This document shows, in pieces, positions 7,916 through 16,846 of a DNA stretch of 64,000 bases (position 1 is its first letter; the number at the start of each line of letters is the position of its first letter). The DNA is from Mucilaginibacter endophyticus (lineage in GTDB: Bacteria; Bacteroidota; Bacteroidia; Sphingobacteriales; Sphingobacteriaceae): NCBI RefSeq assembly GCF_003351025.1, contig NZ_QPCG01000001.1, forward strand, positions 503,949 to 567,948, read 5' to 3'. Below the pieces are notes generated by a model that saw only the letters and a program-made list of their open reading frames with translations, had not been told where the DNA came from and ran no database searches. A program made the position numbers and the translations under genes.

Positions 7916-9376
7916 TTACTTCACAATAAGTGTAGCAATCGAATGTGGCAGGGCAGTAGTGCCGGCCGCTTTTCCTTTTATCCAAAGGCTGTAATCTATT
8001 TTTTCGTCGGTTTTGTTCATTACCACAACGGCAATTGAACCATCCGGGTTTTGATAAGCTGTTGTTAACAGTTTATCGCGGCTGGCTACAGCGCTGATGC
8101 GTTTAGCACCCGGATGAATGTATTTAGAGAAATGACCGATGTAGTAGTATGAGCTGGTATAGATCAGGCTTCCGTTACGCAGGTCGGCATGTACCGGTGC
8201 AAAGCAGAAGTTACCAACATGGTTTGGTCCGCCTTTTTCATCAAGCAACACGTTCCAGTCGGTCCATGCTACGGTACCGGCATTAAAGTCATTGATCATG
8301 GATAAACCATAGCGTTCACCAAGCGACCAGTCATTGATCTTATTAAAATCGAACTTTTCGATACAACCTTCAGTAAATACCAGGTTTTTGTTAGGGAACG
8401 CTTCGTGGGTACGGCGTGTTGCCTCAAAGTTTTGGCCAGCACCTGTCCATGTTTCATACCAGTGGAAACCGATACCCCAAATATATTTAGCAGCAGCAGG
8501 GTCTTCCAGGATGGTGCTGGCACGCTGATAAAGCAAATCGCGGTTGTGGTCCCAAACAATGAGTTTTTTGCTTGCCAGACCTTGTTTTTGTAGTGTTGGG
8601 CCTAAAAAGTTCTTTACAAAATCACGCTCTTCTTCGGCTGTGTACATACATGATTCCCAGGTTTGTTTAGCCATAGGCTCGTTTTGTACCGAAAGGCCCC
8701 AGATTGGGATGCCCTCTTTTTCGTAAGCTTTGATAAACTTTACATAAAAGTTGGCCCAGCTTTGGTCAAACTCTTTTTTAAGCTTACCGCCATGCAATAC
8801 ATCATTATTATCTTTCATGAATGCCGGAGGGCTCCATGGCGATACAAACATGGTAAGTTTACCACCAGCGGCAGCTGTAACTGCTTTAATAAATGGAATA
8901 CGGTAGGTTTTATCATGGCTGATATCGAAGGTTTTTAGCTCCTTGTCGCCATCTTTTACGTAGCTATAGCTATCACTCGAAAAATCGCAGCTTTGAATAT
9001 TGGTACGGGCGAAGGAATAGCCAATACCCCTGGCTTTATCGTAATAAGCAGTTAAAAATTCCTTTTGCTTATCCTTAGGTAGTTTGGCAAAAGTTTCGGC
9101 AGAAGCATCGGTAAGGGCGCCGCCGATACCAATCATGGTTTGGAATGTTTTGGCAGGGTCAATAAATACTGCTACCTCAGTTTCTGCTGGTTGCGGCTTG
9201 TCGGCAAATTTCAGCGTTTCGGTTTCTTTGAACTTGTACCCGGCATTTTGCTCAGATACGATCACTTTTACAGATTTACCTGCTGCCGAATACGGGGCTT
9301 TACCCTGGGCGCTGACAAAGCCAGCCTTTAATAATCCGCCCGCTATGAAACAGGCAATTAAATACTTTTTTTGCAT
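7916..9376 (-). CDS. Secreted glycoside hydrolase family 30
   Basis: A 486-residue exported glycosidase with a signal peptide cleaved after about residue 24 (FVSAQ). It resembles the glucosylceramidase-like subgroup of GH30: an N-terminal strand segment, the TIM barrel (FARTNIQSCDFSSDSYSYV, then SPWSPPAFMK), and a C-terminal beta domain that returns to the N terminus. The likely acid/base is Glu233 in SVQNEP and the nucleophile Glu336 in VFTEGC. Members cleave beta-1,6- or beta-1,3-glucans or other beta-glucosides, and the exact substrate cannot be read here. It has no partner transporter genes nearby, so it is not part of a visible polysaccharide utilisation locus. Confidence 0.93.
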   Translation of the reverse strand: MQKKYLIACFIAGGLLKAGFVSAQGKAPYSAAGKSVKVIVSEQNAGYKFKETETLKFADKPQPAETEVAVFIDPAKTFQTMIGIGGALTDASAETFAKLPKDKQKEFLTAYYDKARGIGYSFARTNIQSCDFSSDSYSYVKDGDKELKTFDISHDKTYRIPFIKAVTAAAGGKLTMFVSPWSPPAFMKDNNDVLHGGKLKKEFDQSWANFYVKFIKAYEKEGIPIWGLSVQNEPMAKQTWESCMYTAEEERDFVKNFLGPTLQKQGLASKKLIVWDHNRDLLYQRASTILEDPAAAKYIWGIGFHWYETWTGAGQNFEATRRTHEAFPNKNLVFTEGCIEKFDFNKINDWSLGERYGLSMINDFNAGTVAWTDWNVLLDEKGGPNHVGNFCFAPVHADLRNGSLIYTSSYYYIGHFSKYIHPGAKRISAVASRDKLLTTAYQNPDGSIAVVVMNKTDEKIDYSLWIKGKAAGTTALPHSIATLIVK

Positions 9377-9706
9377 GAGTTTAATTAAATAGGCTTGCCG
9401 GTTTGGTTACGAGCCTGGACTATGGCTAACCGGAGTTTTCAAATTTATTAAACTTAATCAGAAAAAAGCAAAATGCGAAATATAAATTATTGCGATTTAC
9501 ACCCGTTTTAATAAAAATGATACGCATCGATACCAAAGATTTTTTTATTTTAATTAATTGATTATTAGTGATTTATGTCGTATTAAAATGCTATTTTCTA
9601 TTTGGTTTTGATGCGCTAAAATCCGTTAAAAATTGTGGTGTATTTTGTACACGGTTGTTAACTAAACTACATGATTTGAGAGGATACTACGCCTCGTGTC
9701 TTTTGA
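9377..9706. other. Gene-free A/T-rich stretch
   Basis: This is the first part of the 661-base gap between the GH30 start and pyrD. It is A/T-rich, with no open frame that I can support on either strand. It must hold the GH30 promoter, but I could not find a convincing TTTG/TAnnTTTG pair on the minus strand. Confidence 0.5.
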
Positions 9707-9828
9707 AGACTTACGAAGTTTCAAAAACTTCGTAAGTCTGTGATTGGTCGGCGCAAAGAAGCCTTTCTGCTGCAAGCCTTTTTGAGTACTTTTGTGGCCA
9801 CAAAAGTACCTGGCCTCGCGCGGCCAGG
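9707..9828. repeat. Tandem cluster of three palindromes
   Basis: Three different hairpins stand close together: a 15-base perfect stem with a 3-base loop (9707-9721 with 9725-9739), a 24-base palindrome with no loop (GTACTTTTGTGG at 9786-9797 followed by its complement to 9809), and CCTGGCC-6-GGCCAGG (9809-9828). After them, about 9829-9980 holds G+C-rich, degenerate repeat sequence with GCGATGACG and GCAATGACG. No reading frame is supported. Confidence 0.8.
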
Positions 9829-10001
9829 AGCGCGATGACGTAAGTTCATTACAACAATAGTTGTTACCCGCCGCTGCGCTATTGCTTCATGCCTCGCAAT
9901 GACGCGGCGGATATGTCATTTATCTTTCACAGATCTCTATTTTCTCCCACTCAAGATGACAAGCCCCGCGCACCTAGTGTCAATCGCCTCCACAGATCCC
10001 G

Positions 10002-10033
10002 TTTGTTCAACGCGTTGGAATGTGCTAACTTCG
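10002..10033 (+). promoter_or_regulatory. pyrD promoter
   Basis: TTTG (10002-10005), a 20-base spacer and TAACTTCG (10026-10033) match the Bacteroidetes consensus with one mismatch in the second box. The pyrD ATG is only 4 bases further on, so transcription should begin at or next to the start codon and yield a leaderless or nearly leaderless mRNA. Confidence 0.7.
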
Positions 10034-10037
10034 CGGC

Positions 10038-11084
10038 ATGTATCAGTTGATAAAACCCATCCTGTTTAAGTTCGATCCCGAAAATGTGCATTACTTTGTT
10101 ACCCGTAACCTCAAACGTTTTAACCGTTTCCCGGGTGGTACAGCATTAAGTAAGGCAATCTGGGATGTGAAAGATCCAAAGCTTGAACGTGAAGTTTTTG
10201 GTCTTAAATTCAGGAACCCTGTTGGTCTTGCCGCGGGTTTTGACAAAAATGCCGAAATGATGGGCGAGATGGCTAATATGGGTTTTGGCTTTGTTGAGAT
10301 TGGGACCGTTACACCCTTGCCTCAACCGGGTAATGATAAACCGCGCATGTTTCGCCTGCCGGCAGATAGCGCGCTTGTTAACCGCATGGGTTTTAATAAT
10401 TTTGGTGTGGATATCGCTGCCGAGCGCATTGCAGCCTTCAGACGCGATCCTAAAAACGCTAATAAAGGTTTAATCATCGGCGGAAACATCGGCAAGAACA
10501 AAGTTACCCCTAATGAGGAGGCTGTAAGCGATTATATTAAATGCTTCGACCGTTTGTTTGATGTGGTTGATTATTTTGTTGTGAACGTAAGCTCACCTAA
10601 TACCCCTGGCCTGCGTGCCCTGCAGGAGAAAGGCCCGTTGATGGAAATTCTGAACACCTTGCAGCAACGCAATAATAAAAACGGTGTCAGCAGACCTATA
10701 CTGCTAAAAATTGCCCCTGATTTAACCGACTCACAATTGGATGATATTGTTGATATCGTTCAGCAAACAGGTATAGCAGGCTTAATAGCCACTAATACTA
10801 CTATCAGTCGGGAAAACCTATCATCGCCATCAAAACTAAAAGAAGAAATGGGTGGGTTAAGCGGCAAACCACTTACCAAACGCTCAACAGAAGTTATTGC
10901 TTATCTGCATGAAAAATCAAAAGGTTCATTCCCTATTATAGGAGTAGGAGGGATTCATTCGGCTGAAGATGCTATTGATAAACTAAATGCTGGTGCGTCA
11001 TTAGTGCAGCTTTATACGGGCTTTATTTATGAGGGACCGGGATTGATTGGCAGGATTAATAAAAAGCTTCTGAACCGGGATTAA
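10038..11084 (+). CDS. pyrD: Dihydroorotate dehydrogenase (quinone), class 2
   Basis: A 348-residue membrane-associated flavoenzyme that oxidises dihydroorotate to orotate, passing electrons to quinone, the fourth step of pyrimidine synthesis. The N-terminal helices typical of class 2 ([20 protein letters not shown]) precede the barrel. FMN and substrate motifs are visible: [47 protein letters not shown] with the catalytic serine, and IGVGGI near the end. The length is normal. The other pyr genes in the window, pyrB and pyrR, are 41 kb away, so the pathway is scattered. Confidence 0.96.
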   Translation: MYQLIKPILFKFDPENVHYFVTRNLKRFNRFPGGTALSKAIWDVKDPKLEREVFGLKFRNPVGLAAGFDKNAEMMGEMANMGFGFVEIGTVTPLPQPGNDKPRMFRLPADSALVNRMGFNNFGVDIAAERIAAFRRDPKNANKGLIIGGNIGKNKVTPNEEAVSDYIKCFDRLFDVVDYFVVNVSSPNTPGLRALQEKGPLMEILNTLQQRNNKNGVSRPILLKIAPDLTDSQLDDIVDIVQQTGIAGLIATNTTISRENLSSPSKLKEEMGGLSGKPLTKRSTEVIAYLHEKSKGSFPIIGVGGIHSAEDAIDKLNAGASLVQLYTGFIYEGPGLIGRINKKLLNRD

Positions 11085-11170
11085 ACGGATTTTCTTTTTG
11101 ATCCCCGTGCCCCGCGGATATTCTGTGTTTTCAACTCCTGTCATCGATGTATTCCAACACTTGTCTACTG

Positions 11171-11244
11171 GCGACCGTGAGGACACGGTTGCGGGAAAAT
11201 GAACATCTGTTAACTCTCCCCGTTTCCGTGTCCCCACGGAAACG
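11171..11244. repeat. Two GTG-tetraloop-CAC hairpins
   Basis: GCGACCGTG-AGGA-CACGGTTGC (11171-11192, one mismatch) and the perfect CGTTTCCGTG-TCCC-CACGGAAACG (11221-11244) share the same tip: GTG and CAC around a loop that reads TCCY or its complement RGGA. A degenerate third follows near 11286. They lie in the 347-base gap between pyrD and the small gene on the minus strand. Similar hairpins are at 32267-32284 and 32338-32367. Confidence 0.7.
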
Positions 11245-11325
11245 CTACTGTCTTTTTGTTATTGAACAGTATTTAACATGAGCCTATGAGGACACAAGCT
11301 CGGAGAGACGAGAGCATTACGCCCA

Positions 11326-11361
11326 TCCTTAAATCCTAAAAATCATGGTTTAGATTCAGGC
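11326..11361. repeat. Fragment of the AATCCTAAAAATCATGG repeat
   Basis: AATCCTAAAAATCATGGTTT resembles the end of the larger element at 62721-62900 (ATCCTATAAATCATGGTTC). It appears to be a solitary half, without its complementary partner. Confidence 0.5.
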
Positions 11362-11362
11362 A

Positions 11363-11402
11363 TAAAAAAAAGTCCCGCCGGATACCGGCAGGACTTTAAG
11401 TC
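11363..11402. terminator. Bidirectional terminator
   Basis: AAGTCCCGCCGG and CCGGCAGGACTT pair around ATA with one mismatch, flanked by an A run on the left and T-rich sequence on the right. It can end the minus-strand transcript of the 57-residue gene and tRNA-Cys, and also read-through from pyrD. Confidence 0.8.
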
Positions 11403-11431
11403 TTTTTTCTTCTAAAGAAGAAGGAGATAAA

Positions 11432-11605
11432 TTATTTACCTAATGCGATATCTAAAGCTGCATTGTTTTTAGCTATCTGGCTGTGTTTTGACTCAGCAGA
11501 ACGGCTTCCGTATTCCAGGTTAGTAGCCAGTTTAAGGAACTGAACTTCTAAACGTGAAAAAGTTTTATTTCTCCTGTCTTTTCTTTTTAAACGAGTAACG
11601 CCCAT
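11432..11605 (-). CDS. Small basic conserved protein (57 aa)
   Basis: A 57-residue lysine- and arginine-rich protein beginning MGVTRLKRKDRRNKTFSR. It resembles the many small basic proteins of Bacteroidetes with no assigned role; its charge could suit RNA or ribosome binding, which is inference only. The ATG at 11605 follows the tRNA-Cys gene by 31 bases on the same strand, and a strong terminator lies 30 bases after its stop, so tRNA and protein are very likely made on one transcript. A longer upstream frame runs through the tRNA and is not credible. Confidence 0.75.
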   Translation of the reverse strand: MGVTRLKRKDRRNKTFSRLEVQFLKLATNLEYGSRSAESKHSQIAKNNAALDIALGK

Positions 11606-11636
11606 TGTCTTGTATTTTAAATATTTTTTAACCCTG

Positions 11637-11707
11637 AGGTCGGAAGCGGATTCGAACCGCTGTAAAAGGTTTTGCAGACCTCTGCCTAGCCACTCGGCCA
11701 TCCGACC
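11637..11707 (-). tRNA. tRNA-Cys (GCA)
   Basis: The minus strand folds as a complete cloverleaf of 71 bases: acceptor GGTCGGA with TCCGACC, an anticodon loop CTGCAAA giving anticodon GCA, and the T loop TTCGAAT. The discriminator base is T, as expected for cysteine. The CCA end is not encoded. A promoter matching the Bacteroidetes consensus lies just upstream, and the small basic protein gene follows. Confidence 0.96.
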
Positions 11708-11722
11708 CTTTTTTAAGGACTG

Positions 11723-11752
11723 CAAAGATAGTAATTATTTTTAGCGAACAAA
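11723..11752 (-). promoter_or_regulatory. Promoter of tRNA-Cys and the 57-aa gene
   Basis: On the minus strand TTTG (11752-11749) and TATCTTTG (11730-11723) are 18 bases apart, a good Bacteroidetes promoter. The tRNA 5' end lies 16 bases beyond the second box. Confidence 0.7.
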
Positions 11753-11753
11753 T

Positions 11754-12503
11754 TTATTTGAACGAATTTCGCTTAATTTCTGAACAAAGTATGGCCGTGG
11801 CAATGGCAACATTCAATGATTCGGCCTGTCCTACGCGCGGAATAGTTACTTTTTTATTGATTAAGTCCTGTATTTCAGGGCGTAAGCCATTACCTTCGTT
11901 TCCCATGGCCAATAAACCCTCCGTTCCGAAATTTGTAGTATAAATATTTTCACCATCCAGCATTGCGCCAAATAAAGGGAGTTTTATCTGGGGGAGGATG
12001 GTTAACAGATCGCCGTAGTGTACGTTTACTCTTGCTAAGGACCCCATGGTTGCCTGTACCACTTTCGGGTTGTAAACGTCAACAGTGTCTTCAGAGCAAA
12101 TGATATCGGCAATGCCAAACCAGTCGGCCGTGCGGATAATGGTACCCATGTTGCCGGGATCCTGCACACCATCAAGCACCAGCGAAAACTTGTTTTTCAG
12201 GAGGTTATAATTTAATGCGGGCCATTTTGGTATTTTAACCAAACCAATTACCTCTTGCGGGGTTTTCAAACTGCTGATCTTTTCCAGGTCGGCCGATGAA
12301 ATTTCCTGAAAATTTATTTTTCGGGATAAATTCAGCATTTTTGGAGCAGTTTCGGCGGTATGGTATATAGTATCAACCTGGTATGCGGCATTTACAAACT
12401 CGATAACCGATTTGTAGCCTTCAACCAAAAACAAGCCATGCTCTTTACGGAATTTTTTATGTTGTAAGGACTTTAATAAACTGATCTGTGATTTTGAAAG
12501 CAT
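11754..12503 (-). CDS. SpoU/TrmH-family RNA 2'-O-methyltransferase
   Basis: A 249-residue enzyme that transfers a methyl group from S-adenosylmethionine to a ribose 2'-OH in rRNA or tRNA. The N-terminal domain (FRKEHGLFLVEGYKSV) is the substrate-binding part seen in rRNA methylases. The knotted catalytic SPOUT domain carries the three usual motifs: LDGVQDPGNMGTIIRTADWF, LLAMGNEGNGL and IPRVGQAESLNVAIATAIL. The precise target nucleotide cannot be told from sequence. Its start overlaps the divergent tamL start by 16 bases. Confidence 0.93.
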   Translation of the reverse strand: MLSKSQISLLKSLQHKKFRKEHGLFLVEGYKSVIEFVNAAYQVDTIYHTAETAPKMLNLSRKINFQEISSADLEKISSLKTPQEVIGLVKIPKWPALNYNLLKNKFSLVLDGVQDPGNMGTIIRTADWFGIADIICSEDTVDVYNPKVVQATMGSLARVNVHYGDLLTILPQIKLPLFGAMLDGENIYTTNFGTEGLLAMGNEGNGLRPEIQDLINKKVTIPRVGQAESLNVAIATAILCSEIKRNSFK

Positions 12504-14857
12504 ATACTAAACCTGCTGTTTACCGCCTTACAATATTAAGTATTTTGCTGGTTATTATCGGTTCGGGCTGCAGTATTACCCGTGGCATCCGTAAAGACCA
12601 GGCGCTGGTGCGCAAAATTACCATTAAAGGAATCGACGAAGAATTTTCTGAAGCTGCTATAAATTATGTAGATAAGGAGCAGCAACCCAACAACTGGCTC
12701 AATTTACAGCTCTACTATACTTTCAGTAAAAAAGGTAAAAAAAATATTGGTGAAGCCCCGGTGGTTGTGGATAGCAACCTGATTGAGTACTCGCGCCTGC
12801 AGATGGAAAAGTTTATCCGCAGCCGTGGTTATCTTAAAGGCAGGGTTACCGATAGCGTTGTGATCAAAAAGCAAAAGGCCGAATTAGTTTTTACTGCCGA
12901 TGAAGGCCCTATGTTCCGCATCCGTAAGTTTACCGATAGTATCGGCGATAACAATATCAAAAACCTATACAACGCCAACCGCAATAAAATTACGCATATA
13001 CAACCCGGCGGGCGCTTTGATACCGATAGCTTAGCTTACGACCGGGATCAGCTTTATCTGTTGATGAAGCATAACGGCTACTATGATTTTTACCGCCAGT
13101 ATATCAATTTTACTTACGATTCAACCTTTAACAGCAGTGTTGTTGATGTAAAAATGATCATTGATAATCCGGCAGGGAAAACCCAGCACCCGGTTTATAC
13201 CATCAACAATACATTGATCACGATATCAAACAGCCAGGGCCGTACCCTTGGTAAAGTTGATACCATACAGGTCGACTCGCAATTCAGGTTTGTTGATTAC
13301 TCAAAAAGGTTTAAGCCAAGAGTAGTAACCGATTATGTTTTCCAGAAAAAGGGCGAGATCTATGATATTGATAAGCAAACACGCACCACCACGCGCTTAT
13401 CAGAGTTAAACGTTTTCAGAAATGTGCCCAACCCGGTTTACGAAAAGCTGAAAGATAGCTCCAATAAGCTCGATACCCGGATAGATATAGTGCCCCTGAA
13501 ACGCATGAGCGACCGTGTGGAAGGAGAGGTGCTGTTTAGTGGGGGGCGTTTTGGTTATAACGTAGGTAATACTTTTACCGACAGGAACTTATTTAAACAG
13601 GCTGCTATTTTGCAGTTAAAAGTGAACTGGAGTATCCTTTTTGATAATGGAAATACAGTAGGTAACGATCATAGCAGTATCCAAAACCAGGAGTTCAGGG
13701 CTGGTGCGCAGCTTACTTATCCCCGCCTTTTGTTGCCGTTTAAATTTCCTTTCCTCGGTAAATTCGCAGTTCCGCATACTACATTCTCGTCAAACTACTC
13801 ACTGTTCTTTCAAAAAGACCTGGTTAAGCGCGAAAGTTTTATCAATTCCATCACTTACGACTTTTTTGATACGCCATATAAATCACATACTATTACGCCC
13901 ATCAGTATTGAATTTTCCAGAGGTATAATTGATCCGGCAGCACGTGATACCTTACTTAAGCAAAATAGGTACTCGTACGTTTATCTTATCGGGCGTACCG
14001 TTTTTACGGCGGGAAGCCAATACACTTACCAGGTTAATGCCATAAAGCTTAACAGCTACGAAAACTTTACCTATTTCCGCGGTAGTTTAGATCTTGGCGG
14101 CAACTTTCTTAATCTCATCAGTAACATTACAAACGCCCCTAAAGATACTTTAGGGCAACATAAACTTTTTGGCTATACCTTTGCTCAATACACCAAGGTT
14201 GAACTGGATACCCGTTTTTACCGCAGCTTAGGCGGCGAAAGGCAGTTTGTGTTCCGTATTAACCCAGGTATTGGTATTCCTTACGGTAATAGTAATCAGC
14301 TTATTTTTGAGAAGAACTTCTATACCGGTGGTGCCAATGATATCAGGGCCTGGTTGCCGCGCACCCTTGGACCGGGGCAATTTAACCGGGGAACCTATTA
14401 TGGTGCGGATAATACCACAAGGGCCCGCTTAAAATATCTTGATGAGTTTGGTGAAATTAAATTTGTAGCCAATGCCGAATACCGCTATAAGCTTGCCGAT
14501 AACTTTTTTGGAGCGAAGCTTAAAGGCGCATTTTTTGTTGACGCAGGTAACGTATGGCGCTTACATGATGAGCCGGATAACCCGAATGGTCAGTTCAAGT
14601 TCAGTAATTTTTTAAGCTCAACAGCAATGGGCATAGGTACCGGTCTCCGGTTTGATTTAAGCTTCTTTGTTTTCAGGCTGGATGCCGCCTTTAAATTTAA
14701 AGACCCTCAATTTAATGGCAGCGACCAATGGGTATTGGTTAACCATGCAGGCGAATTATTCAGCAAAGGCTCATTCAAAAAAGCTTACGAAGCAGCCAAC
14801 GGAGGCGAAAGCTACAACTTTATGCAGCTTAACTTTGGTATAGGATTGCCATTTTAG
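12488..14857 (+). CDS. tamL: TamL-type outer-membrane lipoprotein (BamA/TamA family)
   Basis: A 789-residue member of the Omp85 superfamily, expected to help insert or export proteins or lipids at the outer membrane. The N terminus has a lipobox ending in IIGSGC at about residue 28, so it is lipidated, the feature that separates Bacteroidetes TamL from ordinary TamA. POTRA-like segments follow (about 40-330), then the C-terminal surface-antigen barrel from about residue 400 with YTGGANDIRAWLPRTLGPG. The start is GTG at 12488, inside the divergent methyltransferase gene. The usual partner TamB is not next to it. Confidence 0.9.
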   Translation: MILKAYTKPAVYRLTILSILLVIIGSGCSITRGIRKDQALVRKITIKGIDEEFSEAAINYVDKEQQPNNWLNLQLYYTFSKKGKKNIGEAPVVVDSNLIEYSRLQMEKFIRSRGYLKGRVTDSVVIKKQKAELVFTADEGPMFRIRKFTDSIGDNNIKNLYNANRNKITHIQPGGRFDTDSLAYDRDQLYLLMKHNGYYDFYRQYINFTYDSTFNSSVVDVKMIIDNPAGKTQHPVYTINNTLITISNSQGRTLGKVDTIQVDSQFRFVDYSKRFKPRVVTDYVFQKKGEIYDIDKQTRTTTRLSELNVFRNVPNPVYEKLKDSSNKLDTRIDIVPLKRMSDRVEGEVLFSGGRFGYNVGNTFTDRNLFKQAAILQLKVNWSILFDNGNTVGNDHSSIQNQEFRAGAQLTYPRLLLPFKFPFLGKFAVPHTTFSSNYSLFFQKDLVKRESFINSITYDFFDTPYKSHTITPISIEFSRGIIDPAARDTLLKQNRYSYVYLIGRTVFTAGSQYTYQVNAIKLNSYENFTYFRGSLDLGGNFLNLISNITNAPKDTLGQHKLFGYTFAQYTKVELDTRFYRSLGGERQFVFRINPGIGIPYGNSNQLIFEKNFYTGGANDIRAWLPRTLGPGQFNRGTYYGADNTTRARLKYLDEFGEIKFVANAEYRYKLADNFFGAKLKGAFFVDAGNVWRLHDEPDNPNGQFKFSNFLSSTAMGIGTGLRFDLSFFVFRLDAAFKFKDPQFNGSDQWVLVNHAGELFSKGSFKKAYEAANGGESYNFMQLNFGIGLPF

Positions 14858-14870
14858 TTAGGTTAAGCTG

Positions 14871-15006
14871 AAAGGTAAAAGGAAAAAGGTATTGAAAATC
14901 AGATGATAAGCCTCGTTTGAATAATTCGTAAAGCCACTGCAATCTTTTGCTACTTGATTTGCAAAGCTGCAGCTACCTTTTGCCTTTCACCTTTATCCTT
15001 TTACCA
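14871..15006. repeat. AAAGGTAAAAGG inverted repeat
   Basis: AAAGGTAAAAGGAAAAAGGT at the left faces TACCTTTTGCCTTTCACCTT and TTTATCCTTTTACC at the right, with about 90 bases between. It lies between convergent genes. A longer copy is at 17619-17772 and a half copy at 35041-35080. Confidence 0.7.
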
Positions 15007-15017
15007 CCTCTCCGAGT

Positions 15018-15551
15018 CTAAAACATATTCTTCAATCCGTCAATAATACTTTCGAAAAAGGTTGGAATGCTTAAGCCGTTGTGATAGTTGAAGTATAAGA
15101 AAATACAGAAGATCACTACCGCGATAATAATGAAGCGCTTAAACATATAGGCCAGCAACACCAGCAAAAGCGGGACAGCCACCAACAGTACCCAACTGAT
15201 ATGGAAAGGACTTAGTTTACTATCGTGTTTATAGATGTAATACAATATGGCATGTGTTCCGCTATCGTTCATATGCTTGGCATACAAAAAGCTTGAACGA
15301 TCGAGCTTGTGACGATAGAAAGCTGTGCCTTTGTCAAACTTCAGTTCTTCGGTAAAGCCGTTCATGACAAAGGTGAAAACGCCGTTTACATTTTCCTGTA
15401 TCACGCCTGCTGTATCGGTGGCTACCACGGCAACCTCGTCAACAGCGAAGGGGTTTTCTTTAACTACAAAGTTGTTAATGGCGGTTTTATCGGCAAATGC
15501 AAAGCTGTGTGCAGCGGTAATAAGACAAAAAATAAGTAAGAGTTTTTTCAT
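15018..15551 (-). CDS. Exported protein with C-terminal membrane helices, unknown function
   Basis: A 177-residue protein with a signal peptide (cleavage after AHSFAFA, about residue 20), a periplasmic domain of about 100 residues, and two closely spaced hydrophobic helices near the C terminus (WVLLVAVPLLLVLLAYMF and IIIAVVIFCIFLYF). A short amphipathic tail follows. No family is recognised. It stands alone on the minus strand 65 bases from tspO and could be co-transcribed with it. Confidence 0.7.
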   Translation of the reverse strand: MKKLLLIFCLITAAHSFAFADKTAINNFVVKENPFAVDEVAVVATDTAGVIQENVNGVFTFVMNGFTEELKFDKGTAFYRHKLDRSSFLYAKHMNDSGTHAILYYIYKHDSKLSPFHISWVLLVAVPLLLVLLAYMFKRFIIIAVVIFCIFLYFNYHNGLSIPTFFESIIDGLKNMF

Positions 15552-15616
15552 GGTTGATAGAAAGCTTCTTTATCGATGCTGTAATTATCTGCAATAAAAA
15601 TAGTGTTTTTTATGAG

Positions 15617-16114
15617 CTATCGGTTAAGGAAATAAATACTCACGTTAAGCACGCTGGCAAAACTCACCCATAACAAATAGGGGACAAGCAGCCATGCGGC
15701 AGTCCGGCTAAACTTGTTAAACCAGTTTGTATTGATCATAATGCTGATCCACAGTAAAATGATTACGATCATGGCAGCGGCTATCTGGTGCATGCCGAAG
15801 AATATGATTGACCATGAAAAGTTTAAAGTAAGCTGAATAGAGTATACCGAGCGGGCTATGATATAAGCGGGCTTGCGGCTGCGTTGTTTCCAAACCAGGT
15901 AAGCCGAGGTTGCTATCATGATATAAATTACCGTCCAAACCGGCGCGAATAGCCAGGATGGGGGATTAAACGGAGGCTTTTTGAGGGTATTGTACCAACC
16001 CGCAATTTCGGGCCGGGTTACCAGTGAGGCCACAAATCCGATAGCCAAAACAATCAGCAGACTGATAAGGTACGGCAAAAATTGAAAACGTTTGGTAGAT
16101 ACAGCTACTGGCAT
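15617..16114 (-). CDS. tspO: TspO/MBR-family membrane protein
   Basis: A 165-residue protein with five membrane helices, the standard TspO architecture. The conserved segment KKPPFNPPSWLFAPVWTVIY between the first two helices is diagnostic, and the later segment LNFSWSIIFFG also matches. TspO proteins bind tetrapyrroles and cholesterol-like ligands and are linked to stress responses and porphyrin handling. The length matches bacterial homologues. It is the first gene of a minus-strand pair whose second member encodes the exported unknown protein. Confidence 0.93.
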   Translation of the reverse strand: MPVAVSTKRFQFLPYLISLLIVLAIGFVASLVTRPEIAGWYNTLKKPPFNPPSWLFAPVWTVIYIMIATSAYLVWKQRSRKPAYIIARSVYSIQLTLNFSWSIIFFGMHQIAAAMIVIILLWISIMINTNWFNKFSRTAAWLLVPYLLWVSFASVLNVSIYFLNR

Positions 16115-16273
16115 AATGTTTTATTGAACCGTTAAAAGGGCCGGAAGTTTCATCGCAAGACCATAATTTTTAAAACTAAACAAAATGAACATTTTGTGTT
16201 GATATGATAACCGTTTTGCAATAATTACACAGCAAATAGGTGGTATTAACAGTTAAATGTTAGTTTAGCCACC

Positions 16274-16633
16274 ATGATAAAAGCCTACAGGTTATATACC
16301 GGCGAAGACGGTCATTCGCACATAGAAAAAGGTATGGTTGAATTAGGTCCGCTGAATGAAGCTTTGGCCATCAGGTTCCAGGAGTCGGAACCGTATGCGT
16401 TTTATGATTATCACAATGCCCCTACGCATCAATATGTGATTTCTATTACAGGAATACTTGAATTTGAAACGTATCCAGGCGAAAAGTTTATACTTAAGCC
16501 CGGCGAGATCCTGGTAGCGCAGGATACTACAGGTACCGCCCATAAATGGAAATTAATTGATGATGCCCCCTGGAAACGGGTTTATGTTAGCTATGATCCA
16601 GAAAAACCTATAAATTTTGTGGCTGATAAATAA
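16274..16633 (+). CDS. Small single-domain cupin protein
   Basis: A 119-residue beta-barrel protein of the cupin type. The core runs from HQYVISITGILEFETYPGE to KFILKPGEILVAQDTTGTAH, with an HQ pair, the glutamate of the first cupin motif and a histidine of the second (GTAHKW). Such proteins bind a metal and often a small acid or sugar. The substrate is unknown. It starts 5 bases after a TAGTTTAG sequence that resembles the second promoter box with one mismatch. It diverges from tspO. Confidence 0.8.
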   Translation: MIKAYRLYTGEDGHSHIEKGMVELGPLNEALAIRFQESEPYAFYDYHNAPTHQYVISITGILEFETYPGEKFILKPGEILVAQDTTGTAHKWKLIDDAPWKRVYVSYDPEKPINFVADK

Positions 16634-16683
16634 AAGAATAACTACCGCGGGTTTAGCGAAGCGTAACCCGTGGTTGAGTATAG

Positions 16684-16741
16684 CCGAAGCTTTCAGCTTC
16701 GCCCTTTCTGTCCCGTCAGGGTCTCTCGCAGAGGACCCTGA
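16684..16741. repeat. Two short hairpins after the cupin gene
   Basis: GCCGAAGCT-TTC-AGCTTCGCC is followed by TCAGGGTC (16716-16723) pairing with GACCCTGA (16734-16741). There is no T run, so they are repeat hairpins more likely than a terminator. Confidence 0.55.
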
Positions 16742-16846
16742 GGCCTTAAGTAATATTCCTTTTACAAATCCTGATACTAAACCGAACAAAGTTTCCATAG
16801 TTGCGGCAAATCAGTAAATTCGGCAAATACCTTTTATAATCCACAA

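Noticed and set aside
11606..11725. An N-terminal extension of the 57-residue protein
   Set aside because: It would translate straight through tRNA-Cys.
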